In this document: positions 1 to 7,595 of the stretch, piece by piece
How positions within the stretch are numbered: position 1 is the stretch's first letter
Layout of the letters: every line of letters begins with the position of its first letter
Assembly: GCA_026991065.1 (NCBI GenBank)
Contig: JALXCG010000663.1
Span: 1 to 13,455 of the forward strand
Source of the DNA: Gemmatimonadota bacterium
GTDB taxonomy: Bacteria; GCA-2686955
DNA: 13,455 nt
Reading direction: 5' to 3'
Notes under the pieces: model-generated
What the model was told of the DNA's origin: nothing
Databases searched by the model: none
Seen by the model: only the letters and a program-made list of their open reading frames with translations
Program-made: the position numbers and the translations under genes

Positions 1-1
1 G

Positions 2-1213
2 CCGATTCGCGTGTTTGCCAGCTGGAATGAGCGCGGCGAGGCGGGGGATGTCGAGAGACTTTACCGAGGGTTGAGGGAGCGTGGTGCCGAGCCTGGGGAC
101 ATTGCGATTGTGGCTCGTTCACCGTTTCTGTTTCGCGCGATCGAGGAACATTTTCAACGGTTGATTGTCCCTTACCGGGTTCTGGGTGCGCGGCCGTTCT
201 TGGCTCAAAAAGAGGTCAAGGATCTGCTCGCGTATTTGAAGCTGATTGCCAATCCGGCTGACCTGCTCTCCCTCTATCGGATTATCAATGTACCCCGGCG
301 CGGCATCGGTACCACAACACTGCAGCGGGTCCAGGAGCATGCCCGCGAGGGCGGAATGGGGCTCTTCGACGCGCTGCGCACAGCCGGTTCCTTTTCCGAT
401 CTGGCCAAGAACTCGAAGACCAAGATCCTCAAGTTCTGCGCCCTGATTGACGACTTGGGACGTCGGCGCGACCAACTCGATGCCGCCCAGATTCTCGATG
501 AGGTGATTGACGAGACGGCCTACGTCGAAGGGATTCATCAGCAAAATGTCGCAGACTGCGAAGTGCGAGAGGGCGCTGTGCGGGAACTGCAAGAGATGGC
601 CCGGGCGTTTGTCGCCAAGAGCGGTCAGCGCGATCTCTTGAGCTTTTTGCGGGCAGTGTGCCTGCGCGGCGATGCTGATCTGTATGCGTCAACGCGAGAG
701 CAGGTTCATCTGCTAACGGTGGATGTCGCCGCCCAACTCGTTTTCCCGCACATTATCTTGGTTGGGGTCGAGGAGGGGGTATTCCCGGTGGCGGATGGTG
801 ATGCCGACGTTGAAGCTGAGCGACGTCTCTTCTATACGGCGCTTGGGCGCGCGACCCGCAGTGTGAGCATTTGCCATGCCCGCAACAGAAAGCGGGTGGG
901 CTCCAGTTTCCGCGGCAAGCCTTCGCGTTTTATTGCTGAGATCCCGGAGGAATTGACCGATCAAACCCAGACGTTTACCCGCGAGACCGATCTTTTTGAC
1001 ACGGATGTGCAGCGGTCCGATATCGCCCCCCCGGGAGCGGGGGAATGGGTTCGTTTCGAGGTTGGCGATCGGGTCCGGCACGCTGAGTGGGGCGTTGGCA
1101 CGGTGCTGGAAGTTGAAGGATTGGGCCAGAATGCCAAACTTCAGGTCGGTTTTGCCGGCGGAGTGGCCAAGAAGCTGTTGATCAAGTACGCCAAACTCAG
1201 CAAAGTGAATTGA
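2..1213 (+). CDS. UvrD/PcrA-type SF1 DNA helicase, C-terminal part (5' end outside window)
   Basis: Superfamily 1A 3'-5' DNA helicase of the UvrD/PcrA/Rep group, which unwinds DNA in repair and replication restart. Only domains 2B/2A and the tail are present; the reading frame is open to the first base, so the start, Walker A and Walker B lie upstream. Numbering codon 1 at base 11, the region around residues 50-115 matches the family (VPYRVLG, EVKDLLAYLKL, NVPRRGIGTTT). Motif VI is recognisable at 267-283 (EAERRLFYTALGRAT, putative arginine finger R280). The C-terminal about 45 residues (DRVRHAEWGVGTV onward) form the Tudor-like tail typical of PcrA/UvrD. Oddly, motif V (residues 232-246, bases 704-748) reads LLTVDVAAQLVFP where the family has roughly LMTLHxAKGLEFP: His, Lys, Gly and Glu are replaced in an intact frame. 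It may therefore be a divergent or impaired paralogue rather than the housekeeping enzyme. The stop overlaps or closely precedes the tsaC-like gene. Confidence 0.9.
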   Translation, partial: PIRVFASWNERGEAGDVERLYRGLRERGAEPGDIAIVARSPFLFRAIEEHFQRLIVPYRVLGARPFLAQKEVKDLLAYLKLIANPADLLSLYRIINVPRRGIGTTTLQRVQEHAREGGMGLFDALRTAGSFSDLAKNSKTKILKFCALIDDLGRRRDQLDAAQILDEVIDETAYVEGIHQQNVADCEVREGAVRELQEMARAFVAKSGQRDLLSFLRAVCLRGDADLYASTREQVHLLTVDVAAQLVFPHIILVGVEEGVFPVADGDADVEAERRLFYTALGRATRSVSICHARNRKRVGSSFRGKPSRFIAEIPEELTDQTQTFTRETDLFDTDVQRSDIAPPGAGEWVRFEVGDRVRHAEWGVGTVLEVEGLGQNAKLQVGFAGGVAKKLLIKYAKLSKVN

Positions 1214-1233
1214 AATCACGCGAAGACCGTCCG

Positions 1234-1908
1234 GTGACAAGCGGGGTTGTGGCGCGGCAGTTCACACGCATCGCGATTGATCGGTTTTCGTTCTCGCCCT
1301 CGGCGCGGGATCACGCGATCGAGGTGATGCAGCGGGGCGGGGTTGTGGCATTTCCGACCGATACGATCTATGGGTTGGTCGCGCCGGCGACAGCGGATGG
1401 ATGTCGGCTCCTGCAGAGCGCCAAGGGGAGGGCGGCGCGGAAGCCCTTTGTGGTTGCGCTTGTCGATCTCCCCCGCCCGGGCGGTTGGATCGAGTCGGTC
1501 TCTCTGCTGGTTCGGCGGCGCATGGAGATTCTGTGGCCGCAGCCGGTGGCAGTGTTGCTGCCGGCCGGGCCGATGGTGCCCGAGCAACTGGTCGGAGAGG
1601 GGGGCAAGGTCGGCCTGCGGCGCGCGGCCGACCCTCTCACCCAAGCCCTGGCCGCAGCGGCGGGGGGCGGTGTGATCTCCACCAGTGCGAACCTCGCGGG
1701 TAAGTCCGGCGCGCACGACGCCGATGCAATCGCCGCCGATCTGGGTGGCGCCATCGACCTGCTCCTGGATGGCGGGGCCTTGCACTCAGATGCCAAGCCC
1801 ACTTCGATCGTCGATGTGACGGTGACACCGCCGCGCATCCTGCGGATCGGAAGGTGTCCGCTGGCACGCATTCGAGAGTTACTGCGGGAGAGGGTTGTTC
1901 TGGCCTGA
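1234..1908 (+). CDS. tsaC: L-threonylcarbamoyladenylate synthase (TsaC/Sua5/YwlC/YrdC family)
   Basis: Makes threonylcarbamoyl-AMP from threonine, bicarbonate and ATP, the first step of the tRNA t6A37 modification, in the cytoplasm. With the GTG start at 1234 the protein is 224 residues, the size of a single-domain YrdC protein; there is no Sua5 C-terminal domain. Family motifs seen: GGVVAFPTDTIYGL at about 35-48, the KxR pair K64/R66 in AKGRAARKPF, and STSAN at 149-153. Two motifs are off consensus: the usual WPGPLT reads WPQPVA, and the segment that is normally RxPxHP reads RRAADP. The start is uncertain. TTG at 1210 would overlap the helicase stop by 4 bases (TTGA), and GTG at 1249 is also possible; family alignment supports a start within this 40-base interval, and none has a strong Shine-Dalgarno. 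It is probably cotranscribed with the helicase. Confidence 0.9.
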   Translation: MTSGVVARQFTRIAIDRFSFSPSARDHAIEVMQRGGVVAFPTDTIYGLVAPATADGCRLLQSAKGRAARKPFVVALVDLPRPGGWIESVSLLVRRRMEILWPQPVAVLLPAGPMVPEQLVGEGGKVGLRRAADPLTQALAAAAGGGVISTSANLAGKSGAHDADAIAADLGGAIDLLLDGGALHSDAKPTSIVDVTVTPPRILRIGRCPLARIRELLRERVVLA

Positions 1909-1974
1909 TCGGGACATTCTCTCCAGTGCGGCGCGCCCTCTCGCGTGGCCGTGGCTGTTTGCCTGCCGGACGCG

Positions 1975-2003
1975 TTGACCCTTGTGCCCGCAAGTGCTAG
2001 CAT
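1975..2003 (+). promoter_or_regulatory. Predicted sigma70-type promoter for the hbd-like gene
   Basis: TTGACC at 1975-1980 matches 5 of 6 bases of the -35 consensus. Exactly 17 bases later TAGCAT at 1998-2003 matches 4 of 6 of the -10, and it is preceded by TG at 1995-1996 one base away, an extended -10. Transcription would start near 2010, leaving a leader of about 85 bases before the ATG at 2096. It lies in the first real intergenic gap (1909-2095), downstream of the helicase-tsaC pair, which is where a new transcription unit would be expected. The prediction is from sequence alone. Confidence 0.6.
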
Positions 2004-2095
2004 TTTGTGCTTTTTCCCACCGAATCCTGAATCATCTAGATCGCCCGTTGCGTCGCCGCCGATCAGTGCCGGCGCCGTGCCAATTGGAGGTTCTC

Positions 2096-2950
<855 letters not shown>

Positions 2951-3094
2951 GCGCCGCGCCCGATGAGTGTTCGTCGTCCAGCGGCACGAAGGCTCGGTAC
3001 GGCTGCGGTATTTGGCACAATGCCTCCACTACTCCGGCGGGCTCCGGCCCTTGCGCCGGCTGGTTGGAGAGTGGTTCCTTCGAAAAATGTAACC

Positions 3095-3116
3095 GGGGCG
3101 ATTTCATTTTCGCTCC
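3095..3116 (+). other. Small hairpin in the leader of the leucine dehydrogenase gene
   Basis: GGGGCGA (3095-3101) can pair with TCGCTCC (3110-3116), 7 pairs including one G-U, around an 8-base AT-rich loop. It ends 8 bases before the Shine-Dalgarno GGAAG at 3125-3129 and does not cover it. The rest of the 2951-3134 gap is GC-rich with no convincing promoter. The role is unknown; it could be chance. Confidence 0.25.
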
Positions 3117-3134
3117 ATGAAACTGGAAGTCAGC

Positions 3135-4202
3135 ATGAGCCTATTCGACAAGATGGCGGACCATGACCACGAGCAGGTCGTATTCTGCCACGACGAGTCT
3201 TCCGGCCTTCGCGCGATCATCGCGATCCACAATACGACCCTCGGCCCGGCGCTTGGCGGCAGCCGCATGTGGCCCTACGAGACCGAAAACGATGCGCTCC
3301 AGGATGTGCTCCGCTTGTCCCGCGGCATGACCTACAAAGCCGCCGTAGCCGGGCTCGATCTCGGTGGTGGCAAGACCGTGATCATCGGTGATCCCAAGAA
3401 GGACAAGTCCGAGGCTCTGTTCCGCGCGCTCGGTCGTTTCATTGAGGGGCTGAACGGACGCTACATTACGGCGGAAGACGTTGGAACCAGTACAACGGAC
3501 ATGGCGAACATCCAGCGCGAGACCGCTCATGTGCGCGGTTGCTCGGCCGGAGCGGGTGGCAGTGGCGATCCTTCGCCGGTTACGGCTTATGGCGCTCTGC
3601 GCGGTTTTCAGGCGGCGGTCCGCTGGCAGTTGGGCACGGATGAGCTAAAAGGTCTGCGAGTCGCGTTGCAGGGGTGTGGCCATGTCGGCTATTACCTGGC
3701 CAAACAGCTTTCTGACGCCGGCTGTGAGTTGGTTGTGACCGATATCGACGAAGCCCGTTCGGCACGCCTGAAGGAGGAGTGTGGCGCGGTCGTCGTGGAC
3801 ACAGATGCCATTTATGATCAGGAGTGCGACGTTTTTGCGCCATGTGCGTTGGGGGCGATCCTCAATTCCGACACGATCCCGCGCCTGAAGTGCAAGGTGA
3901 TCGCCGGCGCCGCCAACAATCAGTTGGCCACGGATGCCGACGGCGTAGCCCTTGCCGAGCGCGGAATCCTTTACGCTCCCGACTACATCGTCAATGCCGG
4001 AGGCCTCATCAACGTCTACCATGAAGGCCCGAACTACAATCGCGAGATGGTCATGGAGCAGGTGAGCCGCCTCTATGAGACCACACTCGAGGTGTTCCGA
4101 CTTGCCAAAGAGCATGGTCTGCGTCCGGAAGATGCGGCCACGCGGCTGGCAGAGAACCGCATCGCCGAGGTGGGGCGTTTGCGCCGCATTCACCGGAGCT
4201 GA
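3135..4202 (+). CDS. ldh: Leucine dehydrogenase (Glu/Leu/Phe/Val dehydrogenase family)
   Basis: NAD-dependent oxidative deamination of leucine, and usually valine and isoleucine, to the 2-oxo acid and ammonia; it also works in the reverse, aminating direction. The product is 355 residues. With the ATG at 3135 the residues described for Bacillus leucine dehydrogenase fall at identical numbers: L40 in the substrate pocket, K68 in GMTYK, K80 in LGGGK, and D115 in ITAED. This strongly supports that start, as does GGAAG at 3125-3129, 5 bases upstream; ATG 3117 would add six residues. The N-terminal block HEQVVFCHD, then GPALGGSRMWPY, is typical of the family. The Rossmann domain carries GCGHVG at 180-185 followed by D204 in VVTDID. 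SGDPSPVTAYG at 143-153 is the segment joining the domains. Phenylalanine or valine dehydrogenase is possible, but the leucine type fits best. Its position after a hydroxyacyl-CoA dehydrogenase suggests branched-chain amino acid catabolism or supply of branched acyl primers. Confidence 0.93.
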   Translation: MSLFDKMADHDHEQVVFCHDESSGLRAIIAIHNTTLGPALGGSRMWPYETENDALQDVLRLSRGMTYKAAVAGLDLGGGKTVIIGDPKKDKSEALFRALGRFIEGLNGRYITAEDVGTSTTDMANIQRETAHVRGCSAGAGGSGDPSPVTAYGALRGFQAAVRWQLGTDELKGLRVALQGCGHVGYYLAKQLSDAGCELVVTDIDEARSARLKEECGAVVVDTDAIYDQECDVFAPCALGAILNSDTIPRLKCKVIAGAANNQLATDADGVALAERGILYAPDYIVNAGGLINVYHEGPNYNREMVMEQVSRLYETTLEVFRLAKEHGLRPEDAATRLAENRIAEVGRLRRIHRS

Positions 4203-4216
4203 TTTCGAGTGTCCGT

Positions 4217-4252
4217 AGCTCACCCGGACGAGTCGTCCGGGTGAGTTCACCC
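4217..4252 (+). repeat. Perfect 13-base inverted repeat with an overlapping alternative hairpin
   Basis: CTCACCCGGACGA (4219-4231) and its exact reverse complement (4233-4245) are separated by one base, so a realistic fold is an 11-pair GC-rich stem with a 5-base loop, extendable by one G-U and one A-U pair. The right arm can instead pair downstream: GGGTGA (4239-4244) with TCACCC (4247-4252). The two folds are mutually exclusive. It lies between the leucine dehydrogenase stop and the rpiB Shine-Dalgarno (GGAG 4260-4263). No run of T follows on either strand, so it is not a standard intrinsic terminator. It may be a processing or attenuation element or a protein-binding palindrome. Confidence 0.55.
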
Positions 4253-4268
4253 ACTCGGCGGAGAGTGT

Positions 4269-4700
4269 ATGCGAATCGCGTTTGCCAGCGATCACGCTGC
4301 GATTGAACTGCGCACGGTCCTGATGGATTTCGTTGCCGACCTCGGTCATGAAGTACTGGATTTGGGAACGAAGTCCAGGGAGTCATGCGATTATCCGGAT
4401 TTCGCCCGTGCCGGAGCCGAGGCTCTGCAAGCGGGGCGGGCCGAGCGGGCGATTCTCATCTGCGGCACAGGGCAGGGAATGGCAATGACGGCGAACCGCT
4501 TCGCCGGTGTTCGCTGCTGTGCCTGCTCTGATGTGTACAGTGCACGCATGTCGAGGGCGCACAACGATGCCAATGCCCTGGCCCTGGGCGCTCGGGTGGT
4601 GGCGGCGGGGCTGGCTTGCGAGATTGTCGAAGTGTGGCTCAGGACCAGTTTTGAAGGCGGGCGCCATAGCCGGCGCGTGGCCAAGATCGCCGCAGTTTGA
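4269..4700 (+). CDS. rpiB: Ribose-5-phosphate isomerase B
   Basis: Interconverts ribose 5-phosphate and ribulose 5-phosphate in the non-oxidative pentose phosphate pathway; cytoplasmic, RpiB/LacAB fold. The product is 143 residues, the normal length. Residues equivalent to the E. coli RpiB active site are in place, shifted by one: D8-H9 (SDHA), the general base C65 in ICGTGQGM, and H98-N99 in SRAHNDANAL. The C-terminal FEGGRHSRRV is the phosphate-binding tail. ATG 4269 has GGAG at 4260-4263, 5 bases upstream. It is followed by glyA and nrdR, an arrangement found in many bacteria. The preceding palindrome at 4217-4252 may separate it from, or regulate readthrough from, the leucine dehydrogenase gene. 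Confidence 0.96.
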   Translation: MRIAFASDHAAIELRTVLMDFVADLGHEVLDLGTKSRESCDYPDFARAGAEALQAGRAERAILICGTGQGMAMTANRFAGVRCCACSDVYSARMSRAHNDANALALGARVVAAGLACEIVEVWLRTSFEGGRHSRRVAKIAAV

Positions 4701-4736
4701 TTCCTGTCCGGCCAGAACTTGAAAGGACCTAGTAAC

Positions 4737-5981
4737 GTGAACCATTTGCCTGCGATCGATCCGGATCTCCATCAGGCGATCGCCGCGGAGTTGGACCGCC
4801 AGCGATTCACTTTGGAACTGATCGCCTCAGAGAACATGGTGCATCCAGCAGTTCTGGAAGCCGCCGGCTCGGTGCTGACCAACAAGTACGCGGAAGGTTA
4901 TCCCCACAAGCGCTACTACGGTGGTTGTGACAATGTTGATGTCGCCGAAGACCTGGCTCGGAATCGGGCGTGCGAACTCTTCTCCGCGGAGCATGCGAAC
5001 GTGCAACCGCATTCCGGTTCGCAGGCGAACATGGCGGCGTACCTGGCTCTGCTTGAGCCCGGCGATCGCATTCTTGGCATGGGGCTTTCCGATGGCGGGC
5101 ATCTGACTCATGGGCACCACGTCAACTTCTCCGGGCGCCTCTTTGCTGTAAAGAGTTATGGCGTAGGCTCGGATGGTCGCATTGACTACGCTGAATTGGA
5201 GCAGTTGGCGCGCGATTTCCAGCCCAAAATGATCGTGGCTGGAGCATCGGCTTATGCCCGAGTTCTTGATTTTGAGCGTTTTCGGGCGATCGCGGACGAC
5301 GTCGGCGCAATGTTGATGGTGGACATTGCCCACATTGCGGGCTTGGTTGCAGCTGGGGTGCACCCTTCGCCAATTCCACTCGCCGACGTGGTGACCTCAA
5401 CCACTCACAAGACCTTGCGAGGTCCCCGCGGTGGGCTGATCCTGACCAAGGCCGAGCATGCCTCGGCGATCGACAAAACAGTTTTTCCCGGGATCCAGGG
5501 GGGGCCGCTTATGCATGTAATTGCAGCCAAGGCGGTTGCGTTCAAGTTGGCACTCGCCGAGGATTTCAGGGTCTATATTCGCCAGGTGGTCGCCAATGCG
5601 GCGGCTTTGGCCGCAACCCTGATCGAGCGCGGCTACTCGGTCGTCTCCGGGGGAACCGATACGCACCTCTTCCTGATTGATCTGACTCCGCAAGGAAACA
5701 TCTCGGGGAAGAAGGCGGAGAGACTCTTGCACCAGGCAGGAATCACCGCGAACAAGAATACTGTGCCGGGGGAAACCAGGTCCCCGTTCATCACCAGCGG
5801 TCTGCGGGTCGGTACGCCGGCGCTTACTACGCGGGGAATGAAGGAAGTGGAGATGCGGATCGTGGGCAATCTGATGGCCGACGTACTCGACAGCCGGGGC
5901 GATTCGGTGGTCGAGCAACGAACCCAGGAACGAGTCAGGGAGTTGTGCGAAGCTTTCCCCGTCTATGGGGATCTTGGCTGA
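4737..5981 (+). CDS. glyA: Serine hydroxymethyltransferase
   Basis: PLP enzyme that converts serine and tetrahydrofolate to glycine and 5,10-methylene-THF, the main entry to the one-carbon pool. The product is 414 residues, close to the bacterial norm. Motifs: LELIASEN at 27-33, the YPHKRYYGG loop at 55-63, [14 protein letters not shown] at 120-133, D196/H199 in VDIAHIAGL, and the Schiff-base lysine K225 in [13 protein letters not shown]; also [11 protein letters not shown] and the C-terminal TRGM. The start is taken as GTG 4737 because AGGA at 4724-4727 lies 9 bases upstream and the protein then begins like its relatives; TTG 4719 is in frame but sits before that ribosome-binding site. The gene lies 36 bases after rpiB, with nrdR one base after its stop, so the three are very probably one operon. 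Confidence 0.97.
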   Translation: MNHLPAIDPDLHQAIAAELDRQRFTLELIASENMVHPAVLEAAGSVLTNKYAEGYPHKRYYGGCDNVDVAEDLARNRACELFSAEHANVQPHSGSQANMAAYLALLEPGDRILGMGLSDGGHLTHGHHVNFSGRLFAVKSYGVGSDGRIDYAELEQLARDFQPKMIVAGASAYARVLDFERFRAIADDVGAMLMVDIAHIAGLVAAGVHPSPIPLADVVTSTTHKTLRGPRGGLILTKAEHASAIDKTVFPGIQGGPLMHVIAAKAVAFKLALAEDFRVYIRQVVANAAALAATLIERGYSVVSGGTDTHLFLIDLTPQGNISGKKAERLLHQAGITANKNTVPGETRSPFITSGLRVGTPALTTRGMKEVEMRIVGNLMADVLDSRGDSVVEQRTQERVRELCEAFPVYGDLG

Positions 5982-5982
5982 A

Positions 5983-6438
5983 ATGCTCTGTCCCTTTTGC
6001 TCCTGCGATGACGACAAGGTTGTCGAGACGCGCAGCGCCCGGAATCACACCGCGATTCGCCGACGCCGTGAATGCACCGCCTGCGGACGCCGTTTCACTA
6101 CCTACGAATCGGTCGAGCGTGATCCGATTCGCGTGATCAAGCGTGATGGCGGCCGCGAACCCTACGACCCTCAGAAACTGCGTCGGGGAGTGCGTACTGC
6201 GTGCGTCAAATTGCCGATTCCCAGTCTTGAATTGGACGCACTCCTCGATCGGGTGGAGAATCAATTGCACAATACGCTTGGAGGCGAAGTCTCGACCGAG
6301 GAGATCGGGAACCTGGTTCTCCGGGAGCTTGCGGGGCTGGATCCCGTTGCCTACATTCGTTTTGCATCGGTATATCGCCGTTACCGTGATCTCCACGAGT
6401 TTCTCGATGAGGTCGGCACCCTCTTGAAGAGCCAGTGA
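5983..6438 (+). CDS. nrdR: Transcriptional repressor NrdR
   Basis: Zinc-ribbon/ATP-cone repressor of ribonucleotide reductase operons that senses ATP/dATP. The product is 151 residues, the standard length. The zinc ribbon has C3/C6 in CPFC and C31/C34 in CTACG, followed by the basic RRRRE and GRRFTTYE segment of the DNA-binding part. An ATP-cone fills about residues 49-139 (VIKRDGGREPYDPQKL onward). ATG 5983 is chosen because NrdR proteins start with M-x-C-P-x-C; ATG 5965 is in frame but would add six residues overlapping glyA. No nrd structural genes or obvious NrdR boxes are in the window, so its targets lie elsewhere. Its stop overlaps the tatC start (GTGA). Confidence 0.96.
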   Translation: MLCPFCSCDDDKVVETRSARNHTAIRRRRECTACGRRFTTYESVERDPIRVIKRDGGREPYDPQKLRRGVRTACVKLPIPSLELDALLDRVENQLHNTLGGEVSTEEIGNLVLRELAGLDPVAYIRFASVYRRYRDLHEFLDEVGTLLKSQ

Positions 6439-7592
6439 AGCCATTCGATTCCCAGGAAAGTGAGCAGAACGCCGGATCTGCGGTACCGCCCCCCCCGGAA
6501 GATGCGGCCGGTGGTGGCGGGCCTGCGGAGCAGGGGCTCCCTGTGTCGCGCGACGCATCTTTGACCCCTGCGGTTCGCGCCGAAGCTGAGAGCGACGGCC
6601 CCGGTGCCATGACGTTTCTCGATCACCTGGAGGAGTTGCGGCGACGCCTCCTGGTCGCGGTTGTTTCAGTGTTTATTTTTGCAGGTGTGGGGTATCATTT
6701 CGCGCCCACGGTGTTCGGTATGGCCATGGGGCGCATGCCCCAGAATGCGGATCAGGTTGACATCGGATCGGAACTCCGCGGGTTTATCTATCGTTGGGTT
6801 GGCGGCAATGAGAGTGTCCATGCGAGCGGTACGCCGCTGGAGGCGCCCTCTTCCCCGGAAATGTCGCCGTTGGAGTTGGCGCAGGCGGCGCTGGACTCTC
6901 TCCTGGCCCGCGCATTCGCGGGTGACTCTACCGCCCAGCGAGAGGTAGCAGGGGCGATCACTGCGCTGGTCGATGCTGAGAGGGTGGCTGTTTCTGATCC
7001 TTCGACCGCGGAACCGGCCGGGCACAAGGCCGAATTGATCGTCACCAGCCCCGCCGGTGCGGTGATCACCAAACTAAAGATCGCGGCATTTGTCGGGGTT
7101 GTGCTTTCGACTCCGGTGATTTTCTACCAGATGTGGATGTTCGTCATGCCCGGCCTGCTGAAGAACGAACGCCGGATCGTGCTCTTGCTCGTTGCGCCTA
7201 CCACAATCTTTTTCGCATTGGGAGTCTACTTTTCCTTCCTCATTCTGCCGTTGATTACTGCGTTCTTCAGTTCCGTCGCCGCGGATCTTGGGACTGAACA
7301 GCGCTGGATCGCGGATGACTATCTGAGTTTTGTGCTCAAGATGCTTCTGGTAGGAGGTTGTTCTTTTCAACTTCCGGTAGTGTCATATGGTTTGGCGAGC
7401 GTCGGGCTGATCGGCCCGCAGACTTTGCGCCGACATCGGCGAATTGCGGTGGTCGTCATTCTCATTTTTGCTGCGGCGTTTACTCCGCCGGACCCACTTT
7501 CTATGCTTTTCATGGGAATGCCCCTCATGGTGCTGTACGAGATTTCCATCCTGGTTGCGGCGTTTGCCCGCCGCAAGGCCGAAGAAAGCTGA
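6435..7592 (+). CDS. tatC: Sec-independent protein translocase TatC with N-terminal extension and enlarged first periplasmic loop
   Basis: Inner-membrane receptor of the twin-arginine pathway that exports folded proteins. At 385 residues it is far longer than the usual 240-260. Core signature: MTFLDHLEELRRRL at 59-72, TM1 about 72-90, then TSPAG at 204-208, TPVIFYQMWMFVMPGLLKNERR at 226-247 with the conserved Glu E245, the WIADDYLSFVLKM segment, and LTPPDP-like FTPPDPLSMLF at 349-359. Two additions stand out: a 58-residue Pro/Gly/Ala-rich extension before the usual start, and about 80-90 extra residues between TM1 and TSPAG (about 95-200), partly helical and acidic. The intramembrane Glu common in TM4 (FELPV) is Gln here (Q312). 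The GTG at 6435 overlaps the nrdR stop and GAAGAG lies 3 bases upstream. ATG 6609 would give a conventional N-terminus but lacks a good ribosome-binding site. No tatA/tatB is in view. Confidence 0.92.
   Translation: MKPFDSQESEQNAGSAVPPPPEDAAGGGGPAEQGLPVSRDASLTPAVRAEAESDGPGAMTFLDHLEELRRRLLVAVVSVFIFAGVGYHFAPTVFGMAMGRMPQNADQVDIGSELRGFIYRWVGGNESVHASGTPLEAPSSPEMSPLELAQAALDSLLARAFAGDSTAQREVAGAITALVDAERVAVSDPSTAEPAGHKAELIVTSPAGAVITKLKIAAFVGVVLSTPVIFYQMWMFVMPGLLKNERRIVLLLVAPTTIFFALGVYFSFLILPLITAFFSSVAADLGTEQRWIADDYLSFVLKMLLVGGCSFQLPVVSYGLASVGLIGPQTLRRHRRIAVVVILIFAAAFTPPDPLSMLFMGMPLMVLYEISILVAAFARRKAEES
6489..6496 (+). repeat. Poly-C tract (8) in the tatC N-terminal extension
   Basis: Eight consecutive C encode part of a Pro4 run (residues 18-21). 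Loss of one base would put TGA at 6562-6564 in frame, and gain of one would put TGA at 6587-6589 in frame. Both stops lie just before the in-frame ATG at 6609 that begins the conserved TatC core. The consequence is worked out from the sequence; whether slippage occurs is unknown. Confidence 0.5.
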
Positions 7593-7595
7593 GCA

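Noticed and set aside
4219-4245. The palindrome as a rho-independent terminator
   Set aside because: No T-run follows on either strand, so the canonical terminator call is not supported; kept as an inverted repeat.
3645-4349. Open frame of 234 codons on the minus strand opposite leucine dehydrogenase and the rpiB start
   Set aside because: It covers two confidently identified + strand genes, has no ribosome-binding site or domain, and runs across the palindrome.
4776-5293. Three copies of GCGATCGC within glyA (4776, 5062, 5286), like the cyanobacterial HIP1 palindrome
   Set aside because: No other copies were seen in the window, nothing else points to cyanobacteria, and the sites are explained by general GATC richness.
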